Assembly: GCF_958450345.1 (NCBI RefSeq)
Contig: NC_088783.1
Location: forward strand, 104,961,302-105,025,301
Direction: 5' to 3'
Length of the DNA: 64,000 bases
From: Calliphora vicina
Lineage: Eukaryota > Arthropoda > Insecta > Diptera > Calliphoridae
In this document: piece after piece, positions 46,604 through 58,335 of the stretch
How positions within the stretch are numbered: the first letter of the stretch is position 1
Layout of the letters: each line of letters begins with the position of its first letter
Notes under the pieces: generated by a model
What the model was told of the DNA's origin: nothing
Databases searched by the model: none
Seen by the model: only the letters and a program-made list of their open reading frames with translations
Translations under genes and position numbers: made by a program

Positions 46604-46909
46604 GTATATTGGGTAAACATTTGGGTACCAATTCATATTTTGTGGTACCAAAAAATGTACGTACTCATATGTCCTCTGATATTCTATAATGCTTAAACAA
46701 TTTTAGCGCCATTACCAAAAAGCTTTTTCCGTCTGATAATTATAAAAAAGCTTTTCATTCATAAATTTGAGTACAAAAACTTCCGGTTAAAATAAGTAAA
46801 TAAATTGTCTCAATAAATTCGTTTGTATTTGTAATAGAAAAAGTTGCTAACACACACAGTTAAAGTCAACAATTGTTGGTAAAAATCAGGGGGCATTATT
46901 GATGATAAT

Positions 46910-47666
46910 TATACCCTACACCACCATAGTGGGGAGGGTATTATGCGTTTGTGCAGATGTTTGTAACGCCCAAAAATATTAATCTAACACCCACCTTAAA
47001 GTATACCGATCGACTTAGAATCACTTTCTGAGTCGATTAAGCGATGTCCGTCCGTCCGTCTGGTTGGCTGGCTGGCTGGCTGGCTGGCTGTCCATGTAAA
47101 CCTTGTGCGCAGAGTACAGGTCGCAATTTTGAAGATATTTCGATCAAATTTGGTACATATTATTTTTTCGACTCAAGGACCAAGCCTATTGAAACTGGCT
47201 AAAATCGGTCCACTATTTCACCTAGCCCCCATACGAATGTCCTCCCGAAATTGGACTTTATCGGTCATAAATGTTTAATTTATATATGTATCTCCACAAA
47301 TTCCGCTCCAAATAAGTTTTATATAAACAAAATTCATGTCACCAAATTTTGTTACGATCGGTCCATAATTAGTCATAGCTCCCATATAGACCCGCTTCCG
47401 AAAATCACTGCAACGTGCATAAATCGCTTAAAAATGTTGGTAAACACACAAAATTCAACATAGTTAACTTTAATATAGACATAAATCACACGACCCAATT
47501 TCATGGTGATCGGTCCATAATTGGTCATAGCCTCCATATAAGGCCCACTTCCGAAAATCACACAAAAATATAAATTATTGAAATTTTAAAAGACATTTTT
47601 TTTTGCTCTATTACTTAGTGTAGGGTATTATATGGTCGGGCTTGACCGACCATACTTTCTTACTTG
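46910..47666 (+). mobile_element. HINE family B, full-length, empty site known
   Basis: TATACCCTACACCACCATAG, a GTCCGTCCGTC plus GGCTGGCTGGCTGGCT core, and the GGTCGGGCTTGACCGACC hairpin ending TTACTTG. The uninterrupted paralog at about 39263 (GATGATAATGTTTTTCTG) defines the ends, with no clear target duplication. Confidence 0.85.
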
Positions 47667-47716
47667 TTTTCTGATGTGTTTGAAATACTGTTGAGAGTTA
47701 AAGAAGCAACATATCC

Positions 47717-47750
47717 TCAGTTGCTGGTATAACTTGCTTGTAAACGGGCG
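47717..47750 (+). promoter_or_regulatory. Inr plus weak DPE, copy 3
   Basis: TCAGTT with +1 at 47719; +28 to +32 is GGGCG, one mismatch from RGWYV. Spacing is the same as in copies 1 and 2. Confidence 0.5.
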
Positions 47751-48259
47751 CGTTTTAAAGGTAAAAAGTGATTTTGAAAGAATAATAATACGGTTTTTGT
47801 AATGTTTTTCTAAAAGTTGCGAGCGTTTTTGGAAAAATATGCGATTTTTTAACGGTTAAAACTGATTTAAAAAAAAAAAATTGTTTTTATTTTTCTAAAA
47901 GTTGTGTGCGTTTTAAGTGTATTTATTATATAAATAACAAATATTTTTTATACAATAAATAAAATATTTAAAATAAATATTTAGAAAAACATCAAATTAT
48001 AAAAATGGAAAAGTGTTTATTATAAAAAAAGAAAAAATATAATAAATCTTTTGGCATCTCAAAAGAGTATTATTTATTTCTCAATGTTCTTATTTGCTCG
48101 GTAAAAATATGGAAAATGATTTGTAAAAATTCTTTAACTCAAAAAACATTAACGGTAATTTCCATTTAATATAAATAACTTATGCATGAATTCTAAAATA
48201 ATTTAACAAAAAAGTGTTTATTTATAATTAAACAAAAGTAAAATCTACTAAATTTACTG

Positions 48260-48275
48260 ATGGTGTATTCAAAAG
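48260..48275 (+). CDS. Candidate first coding exon M-V-Y-S-K, copy 3
   Basis: ATGGTGTATTCAAAAG followed by GTAATT as donor (phase 1). It lies about 540 nt below the predicted start site. See the paired exon at 40194. Downstream exons were not identified in the window. Confidence 0.4.
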
Positions 48276-48329
48276 GTAATTATCAAGAACTTTTTTATTT
48301 TTTTTACTGAAATAAAAAATGTATATTAT

Positions 48330-48728
48330 ACAAGTAACAGAGTTATATTCGGCTGTACAAATTATAGTTTAAAATAAAAATTTTAAATATTTATTTATAT
48401 TTATTAAGTAGAAATTTATAACCGATTATGGCCAATAAGCTAGGTTGTTGAAAAAAATAATAAATAAATAAAATTATTTTTTTTAAAAAAAAATTTTTTT
48501 TTTAATTTTTTATCTTTAATTTTTTTTTTTTAAATTTAAAATTTTATTTTTAAATTTATTAGTAAAAAAAATGCATGACAAAAAAATTCGGGTTAAAAAT
48601 ATTTTTCCCGAGTTTGGTCAAACTCACTATGGCCTTATATAAGCCGGTGCAAATGACTTTCAAATATCTCTCATTAGATGTCAATATTTATTGTCCATAT
48701 TAATGATATAGTAATACAGATATAGATA
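48330..48728 (-). mobile_element. HINE family A, partial
   Basis: CAAGTAACAGAGTTATATTC, then AT-rich tracts, a CTTATATAAGCC block and CAGATATAGATAAA, where the next HINE starts. The other end is missing. Confidence 0.65.
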
Positions 48729-48997
48729 AACAAGTAAGAAAGCTATATTCGACTTGCCGAATCTTATATACCCTTCACCAAATTATACTTTAAAATAAAA
48801 ATTTAAAATATTTTTAAGTAAACAAAATTTAAAAATTTTATTTTTTTATTTAAATTTTTTTTTTTTTTATTTTATTTATTTTTTTTTTTTGTGAAAAAAA
48901 AATTATTTTGTTGATAAAAAACTATGGTTAAAAATATCGATTTTAAATAGCCGAACCGCGTCTATAGCTGATATATTGATGTATGAATCATGTATAT

Positions 48998-50640
48998 GGG
49001 GCATTTCATGTCAAGTGAACCAACTTTTGAAATCGATGTCTTCCGATCGGGATGAAATTTGCACCAAGGTTAGCTCTATTGGATAGTAACTCAGACACAA
49101 TTTTTCAACAACATCGGTCGATAACTCTCTGAGTTATAGGGGGTAAAATTTTGACAATTTGGTCAAACAGGGGTTTGTTCTTATCCATGTAACTTATTAC
49201 CTATTGTTCTTAGCAAAATGTGTCCCAAATATTATAGATAGCTATTTCTTCGATCTTTCGAAAAAAAAATATTTAAAAAAAAAAATAAAAAATTTTTAAT
49301 ATTTTTTTTCCGAAATCAAAAACTTTTTTGACTTTTTTTTAAAATACGCCCTTTTTTTTTTTTTTTTTTTTTTTCTTAAAATAAAGTTTAGATATTTTCC
49401 TTGAACACCTACTTGGTCGCTTAGTGGGATGCGAGTGGGATATCTATCAAAATAAATATTTTGTAACAATTTTTTATTTTTTTTTTTCCAAAATCGAAAT
49501 TTTTTTCCAATATGGGACTTTTTTTTAAAAATTTTTTTTTGCTCAAAAGAAAGCTTAGGTCTTTTCCTTTAAGACCTATTTTGTCACTTAGGAAGATGTG
49601 AGTAGGATATCTATTAAAATAAAAATGTTGTAACTCAAGACATTCAATTATTGACTTTTTTTTTGCAAATTCGAATTTTTTTTCAAAATGGGCCCTTTTT
49701 TAAAAATTTTTTTTTAGTCAAAAGAAAGCTTAGGTCCATTCCTTTAAGATATTTTAGGTCCCTTAGTGGGATACGAGTGGGATATCTATCAAAATAAATA
49801 TTTTGTAACTCAAGATATACAATTTTTGATTTTTTGGCAAAATCAAAAACTTTTTTGACTTTTTTTTAAAATGGACCCTTTTTGTAATTTTTTTTTTGCT
49901 ATAAAGAAAGCTTAGGCCTATTCCTTTAAGATGGTTTTGATCGCTTAGTGGGATGCGAGTGGGATATATATCAAAATAAATGTTTTGTAACTCAAGACAT
50001 ACAATTTTTGTGTTAAAACATTTATTTTGATAGATATCCCACTAGCATCCCACTAAGGGACTAAAAATATCTTAAAGGAATGGACCTAGGCTTTCTTTTG
50101 AGCAAAAAAAAAATTAAAAAAGGGCCCATATTGGAAAAAAATTTTGATTTTGCAAAAAAAAATTAAAAAATTGTATGTCTTGCGTTACAAAATATTTATT
50201 TTGATAGATATCCTACTCGCATCCCACTAAGGGACTAAAAATATCTTAAAGGAATGGACCTAAGCTTTCTTTTGACTACAAAAAAAATTTTAAAAAAAGG
50301 GCCCATTTGGAAAAAAAAATCGTATTTGCAAAAAAAAAAGTCAAAAATTGTAAGTCTTGAGTTAAAAAATATTTATTTTGATAGATATCCCACTCGCATC
50401 CCACTAAGCGACCAAAAGGGTCTTCAAGGATAATATCTAAGCTTTTGTTTGACCTAAAAAAAAAGATTAAAAAAGGGTCCATTTTGAAAAAAAAAAGTCA
50501 ACAAAGTTTTTGATTTTGCAAAAAAAGTCAAAAATTTTATGTTTTGAGTTACAAAATATTTATTTTGATAGATATCCCACTCGCATCCCACTAAGCGACC
50601 AAGTAGGTGTTCAAGGAAAATATCTAAACTTTATTTTAAG

Positions 50641-50675
<35 letters not shown>

Positions 50676-51024
50676 GTATTTTAAAAAAAAGTCAAAAAAG
50701 TTTTTGATTTCGGAAAAAAAATATTAAAAATTTTTTATTTTTTTTTTTAAATATTTTTTTTCGAAAGATCGAAGAAATAGCTATCTATAATATTTGGGAC
50801 ACATTTTGCTAAGAACAATAGGTAATAAGTTACATGGATAAGAAAAAACCCCTGTTTGACCAAATTGTCAAAATTTTACCCCCTATAACTCAGAGAGTTC
50901 GCGACCGATGTTGTTGAAAAATTGTGTCTGAGTTACTATCCAATAGAGCTAACCTTGGTGCAAATTTCATCCCGATCGGAAGACATCGATTTCAAAAGTT
51001 GGTTCACTTGACATGAAATCCCCC
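48998..51024. mobile_element. 2-kb foldback element with internal tandem units
   Basis: Ends GGGGCATTTCATGTCAAGTG and its reverse complement with GGGGG. Arms of about 1 kb meet near 50005. The outer 260 bp of each arm is unique sequence (CGATCGGGATGAAATTTGC and so on). The inner part holds four units of about 165-190 bp per arm, each with GGATATCTATCAAAATAAAT, poly-T and AAGAAAGCTTAGG. Poly-T (49349-49375) and poly-A (50640-50671) tracts are mirror positions. No protein is encoded. The plan recalls Drosophila FB elements; the ends do not identify the superfamily. Confidence 0.87.
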
Positions 51025-51134
51025 ATATATATTATTTGGGGGATACGGAAAATTGGTTTCAATATACAGTTGGCCATACGGACATGGCTGTATCGACTCC
51101 GATATATATAACGATCCGGAACATGTATACGTTG

Positions 51135-51456
51135 CACAGTAGTTTAGAAATGTTTTTTTTTGGGGGGAAATAATTCGGTATCTCGGGAACTGTAGGAGAT
51201 ATTATTACGATATTACACATGGTTAGAACTGAGGTGTTTTCGAGTTAATTTGTATTTGTTCAGTTTCCTAGTGCGTAGCCACTCAAATTTGGTCAACTCG
51301 AGTCTAAAATTTAAAAAAAAAAAATCGAAAAAATCCAAATTAACTCGAAAACACCTCAGCTGTAACCATGTGAAATTTCGTAACAATATTTCCTACAGTT
51401 CCCGAGAAACCGAATTATTTCCCAAAGAAAAAAAAAAACGATTCTAAACCACTGTG
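51135..51456. mobile_element. Foldback MITE, 322 bp
   Basis: CACAGTAGTTTAGAA at the left and TTCTAAACCACTGTG at the right. Arms continue with GGAAATAATTCGGT, CTCGGGAACTGTAGGA, GTGTTTTCGAGTTAATTTG. Nested in the HINE at its ATATACTTT..GGGGTCGCA block. Confidence 0.82.
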
Positions 51457-51622
51457 TGTTATGGGGTCGCACATGAAAAATTTAGAAATTACAAACAGAA
51501 TAAGACACTTATATATACTCTTGCAACTCATGGTGAAGGGTATAAACAATTATTCAGACTACAAATCATTTAACTTTATCTTAGTGTGTAAAGTGATAAG
51601 TCCTTTCTCATAAATCTTTTGT

Positions 51623-52232
51623 TATACCCTTCACCTTCGTGAGAAGGGTATATATAAGTTTGTCATTCCGTTTAATTTCTACATTTTCATTTCCTTATAG
51701 ATAGCGGAGTCGATTAAGCCATGTCCGTCTGTCTGTTCAAATCAATTTTCTGAAGACCCCTGATATCTTCGGGATCCAAATCTTTAATAATTCTGTCAGA
51801 CATGTTTTCGAGAAGTTTGCTCTTTAAAATCAGCAAAATCAGTCCACAATTGGCTGAGATATGAGGAAAAAACCAGGACAACCTCGATTTTTGACCTATT
51901 TTTTGACCTACATATATCATTAATAAGTCATTAATATAGACAATATGGATATCTAATGTTCAAAGACCTTTGCAACGACGTATATAGTAAGTTGGACCTA
52001 CAATGGGTTAAAATCGGTTAAAAATGGGTTAAAAATTTTTTTTTTCACCAAAAAAAAAATTTTAAAAATAAAGAAAAAAATTTTAAATTTAAAAAAAAAA
52101 CAATTTGAAAAATTTTTTTCCAAAAAATTAAAAGCTTCAAAAAAAATAAATTTTGTTCACCTAAAAATATTTAAAATTTTTATTTTGAAGTAAAATTTGT
52201 TGAAGGTTATATAAGATTCGGCGCAGCCAAAT
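51623..52232 (+). mobile_element. HINE family A, hairpin end lost
   Basis: TATACCCTTCACCTTCGTGA through GTCCGTCTGTCTGTTC and CCTACAATGGGTT to GATTCGGCGCAGCC; the TTACTTG end is replaced by the duplicated segment. Confidence 0.78.
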
Positions 52233-52868
52233 TAAATGTTTTTGAAATCTGTTAATGCAGTTTTATTACTTATTTGGTAAGATTTATAAAGATAAATAAT
52301 CACAGTTTAGAGGGAATGCATTGGCGACTTTTAAATTCTATTTTGGGAATTTGCTAATTTTCTATTACTTATTATGTATTTTTTAGTGGACTTAACATAT
52401 TTTCTTACACAATTTGTTCTTTACTTTTATATTTTCATTAAAGTTGCTGTCAAAAGACAATTTACCAACGTTATTGATATTAGTAGTCGAGATGATAATA
52501 CATTTTTAAATGATGCAATATTTTCTTAAACAATTTATGATTTATATTATTTGGTTAAACTTAAATGAATTAACCAATAATTAAAACATGTTTGGCGCTT
52601 AATTAATTGCATTTGACTGAAATAATAATTTTGCAATTTTGTTAATAAAATGGACTTAGCTTTTTTTATATATCGTATAATAACGAGAAAAAAACCAAGT
52701 AATGGCAAATATTTTTAAGCAAAGAGTGTATTTTTACTTATTTTATGGTTTTGAATTAAAATTAAAATTTTTATAAAAAGTGAACTTAGCACATTTGCTC
52801 ACTAAGCTAAAGATATACATTACCTCTGTTATCACAATGTTATTATTTTTTAACCTAAAGTTAAAATA
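52233..52868 (+). repeat. Tandem duplication, copy 1 (about 640 bp)
   Basis: AAATGTTTTTGAAATCTGTTA through CTGTCAAAAGACAATTTACC and TCACTAAGCTAAAGATATAC to CCTAAAGTTAAAATAAAA; repeated at 53796-54491. Copy 1 lacks about 30 bp present in copy 2 (near 54005-54040). No gene seen in either. Confidence 0.88.
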
Positions 52869-52871
52869 AAA

Positions 52872-53528
52872 CAAGTAAGAAAGTATGTTCGGTCAAGCCC
52901 GACCATATAATACCCTACACTAAGTAAAAGAGCAAAAAAACTTTTTTGAGTGATTTTCGGAAGTGGGCCTTATATGGGGGCTATGACCAATTATGGACCG
53001 ATCACCATGAAATTAGGTCGTGTGATTTATGTCTATATTAAAGTTAACTATGTTGAATTTTGTGTGTTTACCAACATTGCGATTTATGCACGTTAAAGTG
53101 ATTTTCGGAAGCGGGTCTATATGGGAGCTATGACTAATTATGGACCGATCGTAACAAAATTTGGTGACATGAATTTTGTATATATAACACTTATTTGGAG
53201 CGCAATTTGTGGAGATACATTTATAAATTAAACATTTATGACCGATAAAGTCCAATTTCGGAAGGACATTTGTATGGGGGCTAGGTGAAAAAATGTACCG
53301 ATTTCAGCCAGTTTCAATAGGCTTGGTCCTTGGGCCGGAACAATAATATGTACCAAATTTTGTACTCTGTGCACAAGGTTTACATGGACAGCCAGCCAAC
53401 CAGACGGACGGACATCGTTTAATCGACTCAGAAAGTGATTCTAAGTCGATCGGTATACCTTAAGGTGGGCGTTATAAACATCTTCATAAACGCATAATAC
53501 CCTCCCCACTATGGTGGTGTAGGGTATA
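52872..53528 (-). mobile_element. HINE family B
   Basis: CAAGTAAGAAAG, GGTCAAGCCCGACC, GCCAGCCAACCAGACGG core (short) and terminal GGTGTAGGGTATAA. It lies at the junction of the tandem duplication. Confidence 0.8.
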
Positions 53529-53795
53529 ATGATAGATATTTCAAAGACCTTTGCAACGACGTATATAAAGCAATAGTAAGTTCGATCTGCAATGGGTCCA
53601 AATCGGAAAAAATATTTTTTAATCCGAATTTTTTTTTCACCAAAAAAAAATTTTAAAAACAAAGAAATTTAAAAATTTTAAAAATTTAAAAAAAAAATTT
53701 TAAAAATTTAAAAAAAAAATTGAAAATTTTTTTTTCCAAAATATGAAAAAACTGGAAAAAAATTAATTTTGTTCACCTAAAAATATTTAAAATTT
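53529..53795 (+). mobile_element. HINE family A fragment (duplicated with the 640-bp segment)
   Basis: ATGATAGATATTTCAAAGAC, GTAAGTTCGATCTGCAATGG and poly-A/T tracts, equivalent to the end of 51623-52232, so the duplicated unit included the end of that HINE. Confidence 0.7.
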
Positions 53796-54491
53796 TTATT
53801 TTAAATGTTTTTGAAATCTGTTAACGCAGTTTTATTACTTATTTGGTAAGATTTATAAAGATAAATAATCACAGTTTAGAGGAAATGCTTTGGCGACTTT
53901 TAAATTCTATTTTGGGAATTTGCTAATTTTCTATTAATTATTATGTATTTTTTAGTGGACTTAACATATTTCTTATACAATTTTTTCCTTACTTTTATAT
54001 TTTTAACTTTATTACTTGATTTCAAGACGCTATTGTCATTAAAGTTGCTGTCAAAAGACAATTTACCAACGTTATTGATATCAGTAGTCGAGATGATAAT
54101 ACATTTTTAAATTATCCAATAGTTTTTTAAACAATTTATGATTTATATTATTTGGGTAAACTTAAATGAATAAACCAATAATTAAAACATGTTTATTAAA
54201 TTAGTTATACCTAATTACATTTGACTGAAATAATAATTTTGCAATTTTGGTAATAAAATAGACTTAGCACTTTTGCTTAACAAAAAATGGACTTATCGTA
54301 TAATAACGAGAAAAAAAGTAATGGTAAACATTTTTAAGCAAAGAGTGTATTTTTACTTATTTTATGGTTTTGAATTAAAATTTAAATTTTCATAAAAAGT
54401 GAACTTAACACATTTGCTCACTAAGCTAAAGATATACATTACCTCTGTTGTCACAATGTTATTATGTTTTAACCTAAAGTTAAAATAAAAA
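53796..54491 (+). repeat. Tandem duplication, copy 2
   Basis: See 52233-52868. Same order, high similarity with scattered small indels. Confidence 0.88.
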
Positions 54492-55371
54492 AATTATTAT
54501 AACCGACAGTATAGACACATAGGAAAAACGCAAGGTACCGTTACCGCTCAACTACCGTTAAACCATAAATACCTTTTGAGCGCCACTTCTGTTACCGCTA
54601 AGCTATCTTTTCCGAAATAACCGCAATTACAATTACCCATAAAATACCGTTACCTCTATTTTGCTAATAATTTCAAATTATGAAAATACAAATTTTTGAT
54701 TTCAACAATAGAGTTCATTGCAATCTACAGTTGTTGAAATTTACTACTTATAACACCACAAATGTCAGTTTATTTTTAATTTTTTGTAAATTTTATTCTA
54801 AATACAAATCTAACCGAAATTAACGTTATCAATAAATTATCGTTACCGCCATCTATTCCCCGTTTAAAATCGATAGCCGACCTTTGGAAAATGGAATGCA
54901 TTTCCATGGTGAGTTACAATCCCCTTCTCATCATTATTCTGTGTCGTATATTAATGATACTGTAACATCATTAGCATTCCATTTTGCCATATGTCTTTAA
55001 ATTTATTGAAATTTATATAATAAAAATAAAATTTCGTTAATTAGTTTTCTTAAAAATATTTTTCTTTTTTTAAATTTTTAAACTTAAAAAACCACTTAAT
55101 AGTTTCTTTTGAACGTCTAAGTACTAAGGCACTTCTTTGTAAAATATTTAAAGAATATTTGTTTATACAAAGTTTTAATTTGTAGGAAATAGTTCTTAAG
55201 CACTTGTGGTCGTACAAATTTTCAGTTCATTGCTATTAAAATTTTATGTTAAGCAAATTCAATATTATTGTAAATTTATATACAAACTGTGTTGAAATTT
55301 TGAGTTTAAATTTATAAACTGATGAAACAACATAATGAAGTCAATAATTAGACAAAGAAGTTCATTAATAA
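54492..55371. other. No gene; cluster of TACCGTTA/TACCGCT motifs at 54530-54860
   Basis: GGTACCGTTACCGCT, CTACCGTTAAACC, TGTTACCGCTAAG, ATACCGTTACCTC and ATCGTTACCGCC occur within 330 bp. CCGTTA (TAACGG) is a Myb-type site, but a decayed tandem repeat is as likely. The rest is AT-rich without features. Confidence 0.35.
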
Positions 55372-57560
55372 ATTTTTTTTTTCAGTATCTTTTTTCTTTA
55401 TTGAATCTTTCTTTTTAGAAATTTACAAATAAGTATTCAAATCTTAACCTAAACTAAAACTAAAGTTGTTATTGCCGCTGCAATGTCCAACATGAGTGCT
55501 CGTTAAATGATTATCTGGCCAGATCCAGTGTTACCAAACGCCTGAGTCGTCTATGACCCTCAAATGACATCAACTCCCTGGCAAAGGGATTTGGATGATA
55601 CATTAGTTTTGAAATGTATTTTAGACTGGAGAGTTTGATCTCCTCGCGTATTATGGGGACATTGAGATGCCTATGGATATTACTATTGCGAATGTACCAT
55701 GGGGCACCTGTTAACGTCCTTAACAGTGCTGACTGCTTTATTTGCAACCATATCGGTTTTATAATTGTTTTATACAAAAGCACTTTGTATTCCAAGTCTA
55801 GAGCAGACCGTGGGCCAATTAACCAGTGCAATTGGACTGACTTTAATTTTATTTTATTTGCGTAACCTTGGCTTCAATATGGTGCGACCATGTTAAAAGG
55901 CTATCAAGATGGATACCGAGATATCTCACATGGCTCTGTTCTGGGATTTCCTTTGATCTGATTTGGAAAGATCTTTCTTGTATGTATTTTTTAAGCAGTT
56001 TATGTACGTTCGCAGGTAGTAATCTAGTAATTTTGTGTATTAGTCCATCGTGCCAGACTTTATCGAAGGCTTGAGATATGTCAATAAATAATGCGGAACA
56101 ATACTGCTTGCTCTCGAAGGTTTTCCGAATAAGTGTAGTTATCCGATGTACCTGTTCGATAGTACTATGTTTCCTTCTGAAACCAAATTGATGGTCAGGA
56201 ATAATGTAATTTTCGTCAAGGTGCACTATAAGTCTCTCAAGTAACAACTTTTCAAAAGGTTTTAAGAATACTGACAATAGGCTAATGGGACGGTATGATG
56301 TCACTTGAGTGACATCTTTTCTCGGTTTCGGTATCATAACTATATCAGATATTTTCCATGAGGATGGGAAATATCCAATACGTATTATTGACTTAAATAT
56401 GAACAAAATAATTCTCAGTGCTGAGTTGGGCAGATTACTTATCCAGGTGATTTTCCAGCCTTAAGACCTTTGACCGTCGTTCTCACGGCAGAGAACCGCA
56501 ATTTTAGTGGGGCTGGCACCACATTATTTATGACATTATATCTAATATATGAATTTGTATCATTTGGGGTAAATACATTCTCCAAGTGATTGGCAAATGC
56601 TTCGATTTTTTCTGAAGTATTTTTTGCCCATTCTCGGTTCTGAAGGCGTACTCATATACAATAGGGCATTGCATATTTTTCACAGCTTTCCAGAGACTAT
56701 ATTCTATGTTCTTAGTAGGGTCTAAGTTTCTAAGATAATTTCTCAGGTTAGATTCTTTATTAATCTTTAAGACGACGTGGAGTCTTCTTTGGCACTGATT
56801 AAGTTTAGCCTTTACGTTTGGAGATCGCGATTGTTGCCATTGACGTCTGAGTGTTCTCTTTTCTTTGATAAGAGACTCAATGTTTTTGGGACATTTTGAA
56901 TGTCTGTAATTCCCCAGGGTGACTGTCTGTAAATATATCGTCAGCGGATTGTATCTCATATTCATTTTTCAATGAGATGTTTTGTGGCAAGTGTGAGCTA
57001 ACATACATTTTATACTTTAACCAGTTCGTTTTCTTGTTAGGGAAATAAGAGTAAGAGTTTTCTAATTTACTTGGAACTGCTAATAACGTTAAAACTGTAG
57101 GCGAGTGGTCTGACGAGAGGTCCAGCGAAGGAATGAAATAAATTCCCGTTTTATATTCTTGATTACAGCGAAGTCAATTAGATCTGGAATCTTATTGAGG
57201 TCTGTAGGCCAATATGTAGGTTGACCACTAGATATGGCATCTAGTCTTTTTGACGATATTGCTTCTAACAGTTGCCTACCTCTAGGAGTAATAAGGCGAG
57301 ATCCCCAAAATGTATGTTTTGCATTGTAATCACCAGCTGCTATAAATCTTGGACCTAGAGTCCTAAAATATTCGAGAAACTGCTCTCGATTAATATTATA
57401 CCTAGGAGGACAATATATTGAAGATATTGTAACTCTACCATCAGGTATATTTATAGATGTGGCCTGGATGTGATCCGTTTTATATTCTGGCATTGGGAAA
57501 TGCCTAATATCCTTTCTCACTAATATAGCTGTTCCACCGAGGTGGACCTTTGCGCTTAAT
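55372..57560 (-). mobile_element. Jockey-clade LINE, 5'-truncated and internally deleted
   Basis: Minus strand: endonuclease, RT fragment, post-RT region, a 3' UTR with GATTCAATAAAG, and a poly-A ending near 55372. ORF1 and the start of ORF2 are missing. Confidence 0.88.
55511..57560 (-). pseudogene. Jockey-clade ORF2 (endonuclease plus reverse transcriptase), dead
   Basis: Would nick DNA and reverse-transcribe the element. From the 5' end: APE-type endonuclease with GGTAILVRKDIRHF, ISSIYCPPR, GDYNAKHTFWGSR and PDLIDFAV (57560-57089). A linker follows in other frames (56965-56528). RT fingers and palm come next, with IPKPRKD, SYRPISLLSVFLKPFEKLL, HQFGFRRKHSTIEQVHRI and ALFIDISQAFDKVWHDGL (56406-55990). 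Sequence then jumps from RSFQIR to VRYLGIHLDSLLTW, so the segment with the catalytic FADD box is deleted. The tail has HWLIGPRSALDLEYKVLLYK and RTLTGAPWYIRNSNIHRHL (to 55511), with another small deletion after IKPIW. Multiple frameshifts are present. Confidence 0.9.
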
Positions 57561-57944
57561 TGGTTCTTCTACAACGTGCCACTTGAACAAGAAATGTAGG
57601 AAAGCTCCTTTTTAATTAAAATATATCCATATTTACTTGTATATAAGTTTTTATCTATTTGCAGGTATAACCAAAAACAATATATTTTTTAACGGCAGTT
57701 TCAAAACTCCAATTCAAATTTTTAAAAATTTTGTTAAACAAATTTCAGAATTTTTTGATCATCACATTGACATTTATTGAGAACATAATTGGAAATAAAA
57801 ATATGAAAAATCTATGACAATATCTCCTATCGGTTTTCCGTACCTGCGATTTAAATTTTGCAATTTTCGAGAAAAACTAATTTGTTGACCATATTTTGGC
57901 GAAGGAGCCCAATTTCCTTACTGTTATTAATTTAAAGTAAAATC
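57561..57944. other. No recognised feature
   Basis: AT-rich between the LINE and the repeat at 57945. Confidence 0.4.
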
Positions 57945-58335
57945 TGTTCACAATATTATAGTCCAGGTAATTTTAAATATAGTCTGAGAGTTTTCCTAAA
58001 ATCGGAAAACGTTAACCCTTAAATCGTGAAGGTCAAAGGTCAAAATTTTTCAATATTTGGAATTTTAGAATATTAAAGGTTAATTTCCATTTTTGTGCTG
58101 TTAATAGTTTGTTATTAGTTTTTCGTAATTGATATTGTTTATTTTTGTATTTTCTATTACGAAAAATATATTTTCGATAACTTTCGATCCACATTATCAA
58201 ATACAATACTCAAAATTTTAGTAGAAAATATTAAAAACTTTTCTTTTTGATCACTAAATAATCAAATATTTTAAAGTTGAATATATGAGAAATATTTGAA
58301 TTGAAACTGTTTGAAAATAATTTGTTTCTGTGTAT
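57945..58335 (+). repeat. Composite dispersed repeat
   Basis: 57945-58080 matches 20570-20820 and 58140-58330 matches 19750-19960, both direct. The order of the two halves is reversed relative to the 20-kb locus. Confidence 0.5.

Larger units (their letters stand above)
46605..48290 (+). repeat. Promoter-block copy 3
   Basis: Direct partner of 39040-40215 (GTACCAAAAAATGTACGTAC, AAAGCTTTTCATTCATAAA, CACACACAGTTAAAGTCAAC, GGGGCATTATTGATGATAAT, CAGTTGCTGGT, GTGTTTATTTATAATTAAAC). It is interrupted by a HINE family B at 46910-47666; removing it restores the paralogous order. Confidence 0.78.
48730..51545 (-). mobile_element. HINE family A, CCACTCATG-like variant, split by two insertions
   Basis: Head CAAGTAAGAAAGC and TATACCCTTCACC at 48730-48785; middle TATTGATGTATGAATCATG; tail CAACTCATGGTGAAGGGTAT at 51527-51545. 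Contains the foldback at 48998-51024 and the MITE at 51135-51456. Confidence 0.75.

Noticed and set aside
50510..50707. Lys-rich ORF
   Set aside because: Made of the poly-A tract and repeats in the foldback arm.
55614..56074. Plus-strand ORFs over the LINE
   Set aside because: Antisense shadows of the Jockey-clade RT reading frame on the minus strand.
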